Under the pieces are notes generated by a model. That model did not search any database. It saw only the letters and a list, made by a program, of their open reading frames with translations, and was not told the origin of the DNA. Source: Spirochaetales bacterium (GTDB taxonomy: Bacteria; Spirochaetota; Leptospiria; Leptospirales; Leptonemataceae). Taken from it: DNA of 63,248 bases. Position numbers and translations under genes: made by a program. This document shows, one piece after another, positions 34,798-42,497 of this stretch. The DNA lies in contig JACKOY010000024.1 in the NCBI GenBank assembly GCA_024233935.1, forward strand, positions 1 through 63,248, written 5' to 3'. Within the stretch, counting starts at the first letter, position 1. Each line of letters opens with the position of its first letter.

Positions 34798-35256
34798 ATG
34801 AGCCACACACTACCCGTTCAGAGAACGCACTTTACCCGTAACGAAGATGTCCAGAAAAACTGGATCCTGGTCGATGCCGAGGGGGAAACCCTGGGCCGTC
34901 TGGCGACCCGCATTGCCCACCGCCTGCGCGGCAAGCACCGCCCGGACTATTCACCGCATCAGGACATCGGCGATATGGTCGTCGTAATCAACACGGGCAA
35001 GATCCGGGTTTCAGGCAAGAAACTCTACCAGAAGTTGTATCACCAGCACTCCGGGTATCCGGGTGGTCTGCGCTCTACTACACTGGCCGACAAACTCGAA
35101 CGCGATCCGATTTTCGCGATGAAAGTGGCCGTAAAAAGAATGCTGCCCCGCGGTCCGCTGGGCCGCAAGCTACTCCGCAATTTGAAATTATTTCCGGGTT
35201 CCGAGCACGACCACCGAGCGCAGAAGCCCGCGGTCTGGAATCCCACTTACAAATAG
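34798..35256 (+). CDS. rplM: 50S ribosomal protein L13
   Basis: The 152-residue protein is a clear L13: NWILVDAEGETLGRLATRIA, GKHRPDYSPHQDIGDMVVVI, YHQHSGYPGGLR, VKRMLPRGPLGR and LKLFPGSEHDHRAQKP. It is slightly longer than usual at the N-terminus (MSHTLPVQRTHFTR). It forms an operon with S9, which starts 12 bases after its stop, the common bacterial pairing. Confidence 0.98.
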   Translation: MSHTLPVQRTHFTRNEDVQKNWILVDAEGETLGRLATRIAHRLRGKHRPDYSPHQDIGDMVVVINTGKIRVSGKKLYQKLYHQHSGYPGGLRSTTLADKLERDPIFAMKVAVKRMLPRGPLGRKLLRNLKLFPGSEHDHRAQKPAVWNPTYK

Positions 35257-35268
35257 ATCAGGTCCTTC

Positions 35269-35658
35269 ATGAGTCAGAGCACATTTACCATCGGTCGACG
35301 CAAAACCGCCATCGCACGGGTCAAACTGACTCCCGGCGATGGCAAAATCGAAATCAACGGCCGTAACGTTGACGAATACTTTCCCGTATTGCGCCTGCGC
35401 AACATGGCCATGCAGGGTCTGACCCTGGTTGGCATGCAGGGCAAGTGCAACCTGAAGATTTCGGTTGTGGGCGGCGGCATCAAAGGCCAGGCCGGAGCGG
35501 TTCGCCTCGGCATTGCCCGCGCACTTCAAGAACAGAACAAAGACCTGCGTGCGCCCCTCAAGAAAGACGGCCAGCTCAAGCGCGACCCCCGTATGGTGGA
35601 ACGCAAGAAGTACGGCCTGCACAAAGCACGCCGCGGCACCCAATTCTCCAAACGCTGA
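35269..35658 (+). CDS. rpsI: 30S ribosomal protein S9
   Basis: The 129-residue protein shows TIGRRKTAIARVKLTPGDGK at the start, VGGGIKGQAGAVRLGIARAL in the middle, and the invariant RDPRMVERKKYGLHKARRGT ending in QFSKR, whose terminal Lys-Arg contacts P-site tRNA. It is cotranscribed with rplM. Confidence 0.98.
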   Translation: MSQSTFTIGRRKTAIARVKLTPGDGKIEINGRNVDEYFPVLRLRNMAMQGLTLVGMQGKCNLKISVVGGGIKGQAGAVRLGIARALQEQNKDLRAPLKKDGQLKRDPRMVERKKYGLHKARRGTQFSKR

Positions 35659-36172
35659 TTTGCCACTGCGTTCGCTCACCGCGCACTCCGGTTCGCGTTT
35701 CAGGGTTTGCATAGGCGTAGCGGCGAACAAATGCTGGCAATCAATTTGGAATGGCGAATCCAGAATTTGACGTCTCCGGCTCAGTCGAGCTTGCTCCTGG
35801 TTCTAAACCTCTACTTACGCTCGAAACTCAACCACGTTACATTGTTCCCCCCGAAGCTCATGACTTTCGAACGATCACGTACAATCGCCATGAAATGCAG
35901 TGCTGGCAAAACTGGACCCCGGGCAGCCCTTGATGGCCAGCGGAGGTCCTTACTCTTCACGGGACACTTCGCCGCCAGGCATTAACTGCGGTGCCCGTTA
36001 AATATTTTTCCCTGCACGCGTATGCGTGCACGGGGCGGGTTTTTGACCCACTCGTTTGACGAATGCGGAGTGGTGCGAGAAGAGCCTACGCCCGCAGGGA
36101 ATCGGGCACAAGGCGAATCGTGGTGGCCTCGCCGCAGCCTGCAGACAAAGTCGCGCCGGGGGACGAGTTGCG
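35659..36172. other. Long gap with doubtful 60-codon frame and a hairpin
   Basis: A plus-strand frame at 35751-35933 reads MANPEFDVSGSVELAPGSKP and on for 60 residues without a ribosome site; it may be a remnant. A hairpin TGCACGC/GCGTGCA with loop GTAT lies near 36015-36032, preceded by TTTTTCC and followed by GGGGCGGGTT. This resembles the last hairpin of the multi-hairpin repeats. The GC content looks lower than in the flanking genes. Confidence 0.4.
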
Positions 36173-36730
36173 ATGCGAAAGGTAGTCTTTGGGTTCAATT
36201 TTACGACGGACGGGTACTGCAGTCACACAGACATGATCGCGGACGAAGAGGTCCATGAGTATTTTACGGCGCTTCTACAAAACGCGAGCGTTCTTCTCTA
36301 CGGCCGGACCACCTATCAACTCATGGTGCCCTACTGGCCCGAAATCGCCCGGACACAATCTGAATCAAAGGCAACCAATGAGTTCGCGACTGTGTTCGAC
36401 TCGCTCGATAAGATTGTATTCTCAACAACCTTGAACAAGATTGAAGCACAAAACACAAGGCTCGCTCGCGAAGATCTCGTAGAGGAAGTGCTTGCGCTCA
36501 AGAAGCAACCCGGGAAGGACATCTGCGTTGGCAGCTTGAGCATTGCCTCCAGGCTTTCCGATTGTGGGCTGATTGACGAGTACCACTTCGTGGTTCATCC
36601 GGTTGTTGCCGGACAGGGACCGCGGCTATTCGAAAAACTGAAGCCGCAGGAGAAACTGAGGCTTGCTTTGCTCGGGACAAGAACATTTGCTTCGGGCGTC
36701 ATTGCGCTTCGTTATGCGAAGTCCACCTGA
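36173..36730 (+). CDS. RibD-C / dihydrofolate reductase-like protein
   Basis: The 185-residue protein has the YyaP/YwjB layout: RKVVFGFNFTTDGYCSH start, NASVLLYGRTTYQLMVPYWP in the nucleotide-binding part, IVFSTTLNK, KQPGKDICVGSLSIASRLSD, and DEYHFVVHPVVAGQGPRLFE, all typical of the RibD C-terminal domain family. It probably reduces a small substrate with NADPH; the real substrate is unknown. The ATG at 36173 has GGGGGA about ten bases upstream. Confidence 0.88.
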   Translation: MRKVVFGFNFTTDGYCSHTDMIADEEVHEYFTALLQNASVLLYGRTTYQLMVPYWPEIARTQSESKATNEFATVFDSLDKIVFSTTLNKIEAQNTRLAREDLVEEVLALKKQPGKDICVGSLSIASRLSDCGLIDEYHFVVHPVVAGQGPRLFEKLKPQEKLRLALLGTRTFASGVIALRYAKST

Positions 36731-36963
36731 GCCATTCCCGAATCTAAAAAGACGCTGGCGCGGAATCGATAGCGGCCCCCCGAAAGTGCTCGGTTCATGA
36801 TCGTAGCCAACGCGAACCACAGCCAGATCGAAATTTTCCCGGCCACCGAAAAGTGGGGTCCTGCCCCGGGAAATCTCTCCGCGCGACAGCCGCCACAAAA
36901 TCGTGCGTGTCGCACGTTATGAAAAATATCGGCGATCGGCGTGCTTCCGACTATTTTGCGTGA

Positions 36964-37956
36964 ATGGGATTGCTGGTTCGCGGGGAATGGAAGGATCAAT
37001 GGTATGACACGGATTCGAACAAGGGCGAATTCGTACGCTCCGAATCGCAGTTTCGCAACTGGATCACTCCCGATGGGAGCGCCGGGCCGGCGGGCAAAGC
37101 GGGCTTCAAAGCCGAAGAGTCCCGCTATCATGTATATGTTTCACTCGCCTGCCCCTGGGCCCACCGCACTCTGATCTTTCGTAAACTCAAGGGCCTGGAA
37201 GAGCACATCTCTGTTTCTGTTGTACATCCGCACATGCTGGGAAACGGCTGGGAGTTCGGCGACGATAGCAAGCACAGCGACGATCTCTACCAGAAACGCT
37301 ATCTCTACGAGATCTATCTAAAAGCCGATGCCGCTTACAGCGGGCGGGTGACCGTGCCGGTGCTCTGGGACCGAAGCCAGCAAACCATCGTAAACAACGA
37401 ATCGGCCGAGATCATTCGTATGCTGAACAGCGCCTTCGACGGTCTGGGCGCTAAAGCCGGAGACTACTATCCGGAAACGCTGCGCCCGGCCATCGACGAG
37501 ATCAATGCCTACGTCTATGAAAGAATCAACAACGGGGTCTACCGCTGCGGCTTTGCAACCACCCAGGCCGCCTACGAAAAGAACTACGCCCGGCTCTTTG
37601 AAGGCCTGGACCATGTAGAAGATATCCTGTCGAAGTCGCGCTATCTCGCGGGCGATACGTTTACGGAGGCCGATGTGCGGCTCTTTACGACCCTGGTGCG
37701 CTTCGACGCGGTCTATTTTGGCCACTTCAAGTGCAACGCCCGCCGTATTGAAGACTACGCGAACCTTTCCAACTATTTACGCGAGATCTATCAGATTCCG
37801 GGCGTAGCCCAAACGGTAAACTTTGCAGAGATCAAAGGCCATTACTATCACAGCCATCGCACCATCAATCCCACCGGCATTGTTCCGCTGGGGCCCGACA
37901 TCGACTACACGCGGCCCCACGATCGCGAACGCCTGCCGGCCGCGCGGTCAATATAA
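36964..37956 (+). CDS. Glutathionyl-hydroquinone reductase (ECM4/YqjG-like)
   Basis: The 330-residue xi-class glutathione transferase has SLACPWAHRTLIFRKLKGLE, the CPWAHR motif with catalytic Cys. VTVPVLWDRSQQTIVNNESA is the thioredoxin-fold Pro loop and glutathione site, and FTEADVRLFTTLVRFDAVYF lies in the helical domain. Such enzymes remove glutathione from glutathionyl-hydroquinones. The start is the ATG at 36964. It is followed by a bidirectional hairpin and the minus-strand island. Confidence 0.92.
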   Translation: MGLLVRGEWKDQWYDTDSNKGEFVRSESQFRNWITPDGSAGPAGKAGFKAEESRYHVYVSLACPWAHRTLIFRKLKGLEEHISVSVVHPHMLGNGWEFGDDSKHSDDLYQKRYLYEIYLKADAAYSGRVTVPVLWDRSQQTIVNNESAEIIRMLNSAFDGLGAKAGDYYPETLRPAIDEINAYVYERINNGVYRCGFATTQAAYEKNYARLFEGLDHVEDILSKSRYLAGDTFTEADVRLFTTLVRFDAVYFGHFKCNARRIEDYANLSNYLREIYQIPGVAQTVNFAEIKGHYYHSHRTINPTGIVPLGPDIDYTRPHDRERLPAARSI

Positions 37957-37959
37957 GCA

Positions 37960-37977
37960 GACCTTCATGAGAAGGTC
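37960..37977. terminator. Hairpin between convergent genes
   Basis: GACCTTC (37960-37966), loop ATGA, GAAGGTC (37971-37977) closes the reductase gene and the minus-strand island. A second hairpin TTCACG/CGTGAA with loop GTAT follows at 37986-38001. T-runs are weak on both sides. Confidence 0.45.
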
Positions 37978-38006
37978 CTTGTAATTTCACGGTATCGTGA
38001 ATCTTG

Positions 38007-38540
38007 TTACATAGCCTTGTTTGCCGCATCCCAGATTGCAGGCTTCTTGTCGAGTCCACCGTAGTCGACTTCGACCAGGTTGGGGCAACGCTTCTGGATT
38101 TCCTGAACGCATTCGCCGAAGCGTTCGATATGTGGATGAACCCGGATTATCGTGCCGTCCTCCGAGATGATGTCTATACCCGTCGGAACATTCCAGCGAA
38201 ACAGCGCCCTGGGCTCGGGCCGTATGTGATTGATATTCGCGAGCGGCACGCGTGTGGATTGTTGCCATAGGTTTTTTCCTACCACCTCGTAGTTGGACAG
38301 CGTAATCCAATAATGACTTCTCCAAAAGCTACGGGCGAGCGGGTATGTGTGACAGGGCAGCAATATGAAGGAGATAAGAACTATTCCTGCGTAGGCCGGT
38401 ATGCCTTTCGATAGCCGAGCGTGCAGCGCGCTATTTTGATTCGACCCGAGAAGCCACAGCAGGACAACGAGAAAGACTCCACAAAAGAGTATTTCAGCAA
38501 CCACGACGAAAACAGCATGGTAGGAGCCGTTCGGATTCAT
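38007..38540 (-). CDS. Two-helix membrane protein with PH-like tail, paralogue 1
   Basis: The 177-residue protein has two N-terminal membrane helices, then a conserved cytoplasmic domain: FWRSHYWITLSNYEVVGKNL, PLANINHIRPEP, TGIDIISEDGTIIRVHPHIE, RFGECVQEIQKRCPNLVEVD, ending GGLDKKPAIWDAANKAM. The strand-rich middle with a closing helix resembles bacterial PH-type domains. The ATG at 38540 is chosen over a GTG at 38558 because AAGGA lies seven bases upstream. Two paralogues lie at 41114 and 41798. In a toxin-module context this looks like an immunity array, but no experimental family is recognised. Confidence 0.7.
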   Translation of the reverse strand: MNPNGSYHAVFVVVAEILFCGVFLVVLLWLLGSNQNSALHARLSKGIPAYAGIVLISFILLPCHTYPLARSFWRSHYWITLSNYEVVGKNLWQQSTRVPLANINHIRPEPRALFRWNVPTGIDIISEDGTIIRVHPHIERFGECVQEIQKRCPNLVEVDYGGLDKKPAIWDAANKAM

Positions 38541-38570
38541 TGCATATTCCTTATTCACGGCGCTGCTTCC

Positions 38571-38744
38571 CTACTCAGAGTTCGGATTCAATACTGCGCC
38601 CGGCATATCTGTTAGGCGGTACAGAGGACTGCGTGTTGCATCGAATTCGAACGGCGACCAGTTGATCGTGAAGTTGTTACAGTAGAACTCGGGAAAAATT
38701 CCTGTGTTCTGGGGTTCAGTGTCTTTTGTTTTCTTGTCTGCCAT
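38571..38744 (-). CDS. Small uncharacterised protein (57 aa)
   Basis: The ATG at 38744 has GGAGG eight bases upstream, good support for translation. The product reads MADKKTKDTEPQNTGIF, then YCNNFTINWSPFEFDATRSP and LYRLTDMPGAVLNPNSE. The pattern N-x-F-x-I-x-x-S-P-x-E-F recalls the small DUF3467 proteins, weakly. A truncated relative of its C-terminus lies at 42371-42472 upstream of paralogue 3. It stands 30 bases before paralogue 1 in the same direction, so they are cotranscribed. Confidence 0.7.
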   Translation of the reverse strand: MADKKTKDTEPQNTGIFPEFYCNNFTINWSPFEFDATRSPLYRLTDMPGAVLNPNSE

Positions 38745-38766
38745 TGTCGTCCTCCATTCACCTCGT

Positions 38767-39189
38767 CTATTGAAGACTTCTAGCTATCCTTTTTAAGAAC
38801 CGCTGGATTGTTTCGACGCGACGGGAAAAAGTGCCGCCATGCTTGGCTTGCTGGTTCTGAATATCTCGCGACAAGCTCTCTCTTGTGAGACTTCCCGATC
38901 GGAAATCTGCATCCAGCCTACGAGCTTCAGTCACATCTCGGCCCTCAATACGATTTGAGTACCGCGCGTAGGCTTCCCATAGCCCGGCGTGCCTGCCTAG
39001 CCCCTCTTCCAAAAAATAGTAGTGAAGAGACACTGCCCGTGTGGGTTTGTGGATGCGCTTTTTCATTGCCTCCGCGAGCTGACCTCGAATCATTTCCAAG
39101 CATTGGGCAGCCAATGGATCTACCTGTGAGTAGGTCTCAAGCAACTCATGTAAAGAGGCAGCGTCTCTTTGGAGTTCGTGCTTATCCAT
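38767..39189 (-). CDS. Helical protein of unknown function, candidate immunity
   Basis: The 140-residue protein starts at the ATG at 39189 (MDKHELQRDAASLHELLETY), which overlaps the stop of the preceding gene, so translation is coupled. It is nearly all helical and charged, with no signal or membrane segment (IHKPTRAVSLHYYFLEEGLG in the middle, a basic tail IQRFLKRIARSLQ). A longer frame upstream is not needed. The coupling to the 130-residue gene resembles a toxin-immunity pair, but neither is recognised. Confidence 0.55.
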   Translation of the reverse strand: MDKHELQRDAASLHELLETYSQVDPLAAQCLEMIRGQLAEAMKKRIHKPTRAVSLHYYFLEEGLGRHAGLWEAYARYSNRIEGRDVTEARRLDADFRSGSLTRESLSRDIQNQQAKHGGTFSRRVETIQRFLKRIARSLQ

Positions 39190-39574
39190 TCTCCATTTCC
39201 TTGGCCAGTGTGCGTCCGGCGTTAATTGCATCCGGCGAAAGATACTTCGGCGGATATCCCGCATTCTGTGCAGTCTGCGCCTCCTGCACTACCCGCGCAG
39301 CTTCCCTCTGCCCCACCGCCGCCTGGTGCGCCTCATTCGAGTAACCGGCGCCGTTGAAGTGCCGGATAGGCTGCCCGGCCTGGATCATGCGGGTCAGTTG
39401 TCCGCTCAGATGATTCATCATGGTCGGTGAAATCTGATCCGGACTTGTGATTCCCATTTCCAGCAAATCCGGTGCGAAGTTGGCCCAGACATCGAGCGCT
39501 CGCTGCAACTCAGGTGCGATTCCATTCGCCGACGAAAGCAGGGGCACCAGGTTTCTTTTGTAACTCAAGTCCAT
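39182..39574 (-). CDS. Uncharacterised 130-residue protein, candidate toxin tip
   Basis: The ATG at 39574 overlaps the stop of the membrane-protein gene (TGATG). The product reads MDLSYKRNLVPLLSSANGIA, then ALDVWANFAPDLLEMGITSP, then FNGAGYSNEAHQAAVGQREA, and ends GRTLAKEMENG. The C-terminal half with NxxGYSNEAHQAAVGQ could be a small globular domain, but no catalytic family is recognised. It is placed between a membrane protein and a helical protein with overlapping ends on both sides, which argues for one operon. Confidence 0.5.
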   Translation of the reverse strand: MDLSYKRNLVPLLSSANGIAPELQRALDVWANFAPDLLEMGITSPDQISPTMMNHLSGQLTRMIQAGQPIRHFNGAGYSNEAHQAAVGQREAARVVQEAQTAQNAGYPPKYLSPDAINAGRTLAKEMENG

Positions 39575-40308
39575 CACATCACAAACCAGAGGAGCAGTAG
39601 CCAAGCCGAGAAGAGTCCTGTTCCGACGAGGACGACTTGCGTCCAGTTGCGGGAAGTTTGGCACCAACCCAAACCCATTCCGATGACGGCTATCTTTGTG
39701 CCCGCCGCGACGATACCCCAAAAGGCAAGTGTCGAATCACCGCGAAAAGTCGAACGGATCAGCAAGCCCGCGCTTATGAAAGTGAGTATGGTTATTGTCA
39801 CGGAAAACAAGAACACCCAGCGCCGCCTCGGATGGTCACTCGAAAGCCATGCGAGCAGGCCGCAGCCAGCTATGCCGATTGTCTGCATCACAAGCAGCCG
39901 ACCCATCAGAGAATTCCAGATCGTCTCGTAGTGCCAACCGAGAGAATCGTTGTGAGTGGGAACCTCTCTCAGAGCACTGGCAAAGAAGAAACCAAGGCAC
40001 AGCAGTCCAATGGCACCAAATTCCCCATATGCGAGATACCGCAGAGCAGGCGCTGCAAACCGTAGAATGAACAATGTGAGAAGGCCGGCGGCCATAGCTG
40101 GCGTGGCGTAGGATAGAAGGAAAATAACGCCCGGTGGTTGATCCTGCGACTTCGAGAGGTAAGTGCCAGACACGAAGGCCGCGCCAAATGTAAGAAGTGC
40201 CACGGCAAGCAATCGAAGGCGCTCGTGTCGCCAAACAAAATAGGCCCATAAGAGGCAGAGCGCAAAGATCAACAGCGCAGGCACCAGTGCGACGATCTCT
40301 TCCCTCAA
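39574..40308 (-). CDS. Seven-helix membrane protein, uncharacterised
   Basis: The 244-residue protein has about seven hydrophobic helices, starting VALVPALLIFALCLLWAYFV and ending FSAWLLLLWFVM, with short charged loops. A TTG start at 40308 overlaps the stop of the upstream fragment (GATTGA), so expression depends on coupling to it. No transporter or receptor signature is visible. The gene could belong to the toxin-module operon, for example as membrane immunity. Confidence 0.55.
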   Translation of the reverse strand: MREEIVALVPALLIFALCLLWAYFVWRHERLRLLAVALLTFGAAFVSGTYLSKSQDQPPGVIFLLSYATPAMAAGLLTLFILRFAAPALRYLAYGEFGAIGLLCLGFFFASALREVPTHNDSLGWHYETIWNSLMGRLLVMQTIGIAGCGLLAWLSSDHPRRRWVFLFSVTITILTFISAGLLIRSTFRGDSTLAFWGIVAAGTKIAVIGMGLGWCQTSRNWTQVVLVGTGLFSAWLLLLWFVM

Positions 40309-40955
40309 TCTCCGGTCCCCTTAAGCAACTCCATGAGGTCGACTGCGGCTGTATCGCTATTGGTCAGCTCGGGAGAGCTAATCGTTCCGCCGATTGGAAT
40401 TCCTGCACTAAATCCAGCCCGGTACAGCGTGCTGCCTGTCGCCCTATGAATTTCGCCGTCACGCAGGACAGGCCCCTCATTACCGTAGCCACCTTCAACC
40501 GTGCCGTAGGTTGCCGTGACCGGACCGCGTGCTCCCATGACTGCATGAACCCGGGCCTTTTCGTAGTCTTCCGCCGTTTGCAGCGCGTTGCCGACCGTCC
40601 AGGAGAGTCCAGCGCTGATTGAGCCATCAAGTCCGCGGAGACTTTCCACCGCTCTGTACGCCCCCATGTTGACCGGTTGGCTTGAGTGCAAGTCCCAGGA
40701 AAAGAACAAGCCAGCAGTGGCCGCATCGACATCTACAAAGCCCAGACCAGCGCTCACATCGAGGCTCATACTTCCGGCCTGCAGGGCCGCTGCCCATTCC
40801 GGCCCCATTTGCAGCAACGGCATGACGCCGTTTCGGAGCGCAGATGCGTATTGGCCGTAGCCCCCTCCACCAAGCCATAGGACGCCGTAAGAGAACCGAG
40901 TGGACCCATTACACTTCTCAACGCTGTTGTAGGCTCCCACATTCAGGGGTTCAGC
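40305..40955 (-). pseudogene. Headless repeat-type fragment of a large exported protein
   Basis: The frame opens directly after a TGA (40956-40958) and continues 217 residues without ATG; a GTG at 40940 is the first possible start. It holds two copies of a motif: PLNVGAYNSVEKCNGSTRFS near the start and PVNMGAYRAVESLRGLDGSI in the middle, each followed by a Gly-rich strand (GVLWLGGGGYGQ, AGLSWTVGNALQ). This resembles the Gly-rich beta region of the long protein at 1-2595 in style. Like that gene it lacks its N-terminal part, so it is probably a recombined tail. Confidence 0.5.
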
Positions 40956-41113
40956 TCATGCCGACTGGTCCTGCTGCCCGCAGTCCACCACACTATGCCA
41001 GGATCGCCTACTGTTTTTCCTTTGCGGTCCTTGCGCCGCTGCGTGTCGCTGCGAGCTGCGGCCAACATGAGAGGTCCTCGCAATTTCACGGTGTTTCGTT
41101 TTCGTGCTTCTTG

Positions 41114-41677
41114 TTACATAGCCTTGTTTGTCGCATCCCAGATTGCAGGCTTCTTGTCGAGTCCTCCGTAGTCGACTTCGACCAGGTTGGGGCAACGCTT
41201 CTGGATTTCCTGAACGCATTCGCCGAAGCGTTCGATGTGGCGGTGCAGTCGGATGCGGCGCCCGTCAGCCGTTAGAAAATCCAGGCCAGCGGTGACGGCC
41301 CACAGATAGGGCACATGCGGCTCGCGTTTGATGCGCACGATGTCTTCGTAGCGGATTTCCGTAGCATGCTTCCACAGGTTGCGGGCAAGAACGCGGTCTT
41401 CTTCCAGATGGATCCAGTAATGACTGCGCCACAGTTCGCGGAGGACCGGAAAGAGCGAGAACGGTACCAGGTAGATGGTGCAGGCGCTTGCCACGAAGAC
41501 AAAGGCTGGAAAGGCCTCGGCCCAGCGACTATCCAGGCCGCTTGAGTATTTCACGAAGAGCAAGGCGGCAAGCATGGCGTAACCAACAACGACGAGGAAA
41601 AGCTCACCAAATCCGGCGACAATCCCATAATGAGAGCCGGAATCGTTTACTTCGTACTGTAATCGGTCCGCGCTCAT
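41114..41677 (-). CDS. Two-helix membrane protein with PH-like tail, paralogue 2
   Basis: The 187-residue protein starts YEVNDSGSHYGIVAGFGELF, then has two membrane helices and the shared domain (ELWRSHYWIHLEEDRVLARN, YEDIVRIKREPHVPYLWAVT, GLDFLTADGRRIRLHRHIER). Its 3' half is nearly identical in DNA to paralogue 3, whereas the N-terminal parts diverge. This suggests recombination or gene conversion between tandem copies. The start is the ATG at 41677, three bases after the stop of a 28-codon frame. Confidence 0.7.
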   Translation of the reverse strand: MSADRLQYEVNDSGSHYGIVAGFGELFLVVVGYAMLAALLFVKYSSGLDSRWAEAFPAFVFVASACTIYLVPFSLFPVLRELWRSHYWIHLEEDRVLARNLWKHATEIRYEDIVRIKREPHVPYLWAVTAGLDFLTADGRRIRLHRHIERFGECVQEIQKRCPNLVEVDYGGLDKKPAIWDATNKAM

Positions 41678-41678
41678 T

Positions 41679-41765
41679 CTAGTTCGTGGGGATTGTGTTC
41701 AGCCACCCGCCGTGCCGGCGAAGCCCGACTTCATCCCGGTTTCCCGAATTTTCCGTCTTTGCCAT
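41679..41765 (-). CDS. 28-codon leader-like frame
   Basis: The ATG at 41763-41765 has AAGGA seven bases upstream. The product, MAKTENSGNRDEVGLRRHGG followed by WLNTIPTN, ends four bases before paralogue 2. Its position mirrors the 57-residue gene before paralogue 1, though the sequences share little beyond the first residues. It may be a truncated or frameshifted relative, or only a leader that couples translation. Confidence 0.4.
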   Translation of the reverse strand: MAKTENSGNRDEVGLRRHGGWLNTIPTN

Positions 41766-41797
41766 TGGATCCTTTCCGTGTAGTTTCGCGATTCTTG

Positions 41798-42361
41798 TTA
41801 CATAGCCTTGTTTGTCGCATCCCAGATTGCAGGCTTCTTGTCCAGACCGCCGTAGTCGACTTCAATCAGATTGGGACAGCGCTTCTGGATTTCCTGAACG
41901 CATTCCCCGAAGCGTTCGATGTTGCGGTGCAGTCGGATGCGGCGCCCGTCCGCAGTCAGAAAATCCAGGCCAGCGGTGACGGCCCACAGGTAGGGCACAT
42001 GCGGCTCACGTTTGATGCGCACTATGTCCTCGTAGCGGATTTCCGTAACATGCTTCCACAGGTTGCGCGCAACAACGCGATCTTCTTCCAGATCGATCCA
42101 GTAATGACTGCGCCACAGTTCGCGCAAAAGTGGCCCTACAGAAAAGGGGAGAATGAGAAAAGTCGCCACCAGCGCACCGAATACAGTGACATAAAGAAAC
42201 TGAACACCTCCATCGTCTAGTTCCGCTCTGCTCTGCTTGAGCGCAAAATGCGCCAGCATTGCGTAACACCAAGCAACAATAACTAGAAGGAAGAGGGCCT
42301 GGATGATCCCGTAGTGGGAACCACGAGGGTTCACTTCATAATGTTTATAGGTTACTCTCAT
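41798..42361 (-). CDS. Two-helix membrane protein with PH-like tail, paralogue 3
   Basis: The 187-residue protein starts MRVTYKHYEVNPRGSHYGII, then has two membrane helices (FLLVIVAWCYAMLAHF and VTVFGALVATFLILPF) and the common domain ending AIWDATNKAM. Its last 110 residues match paralogue 2 almost residue for residue. The start is the ATG at 42361. A truncated relative of the 57-residue protein lies just upstream. Confidence 0.7.
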   Translation of the reverse strand: MRVTYKHYEVNPRGSHYGIIQALFLLVIVAWCYAMLAHFALKQSRAELDDGGVQFLYVTVFGALVATFLILPFSVGPLLRELWRSHYWIDLEEDRVVARNLWKHVTEIRYEDIVRIKREPHVPYLWAVTAGLDFLTADGRRIRLHRNIERFGECVQEIQKRCPNLIEVDYGGLDKKPAIWDATNKAM

Positions 42362-42370
42362 CTCAAGCGC

Positions 42371-42472
42371 TCAAGGTGCGTTCGCTTTGAGCGCCGCACC
42401 TGGCATGTCTGTGAGCCTGTAAATCAGATCATCCGGACCCAGGCTCCTGTTCGTGACGAGTCCCTGTTTCGA
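42371..42472 (-). pseudogene. Truncated relative of the 57-residue protein
   Basis: After a TAA at 42473-42475 the frame reads SKQGLVTNRSLGPDDLIYRL then TDMPGAALKANAP and a stop. The end YRLTDMPGA matches the C-terminus of the 57-residue protein at 38571. No start codon is present. It confirms that small gene and paralogue travel as a pair. Confidence 0.6.
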
Positions 42473-42497
42473 TTACGAAACTACGCCCTCGCCCCCG

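Noticed and set aside
42367..42394. Hairpin GCGCTCAA/TTGAGCGC upstream of paralogue 3 as a regulatory site
   Set aside because: It lies inside the remnant coding for the small-protein tail and has a 12-base loop; chance cannot be excluded.
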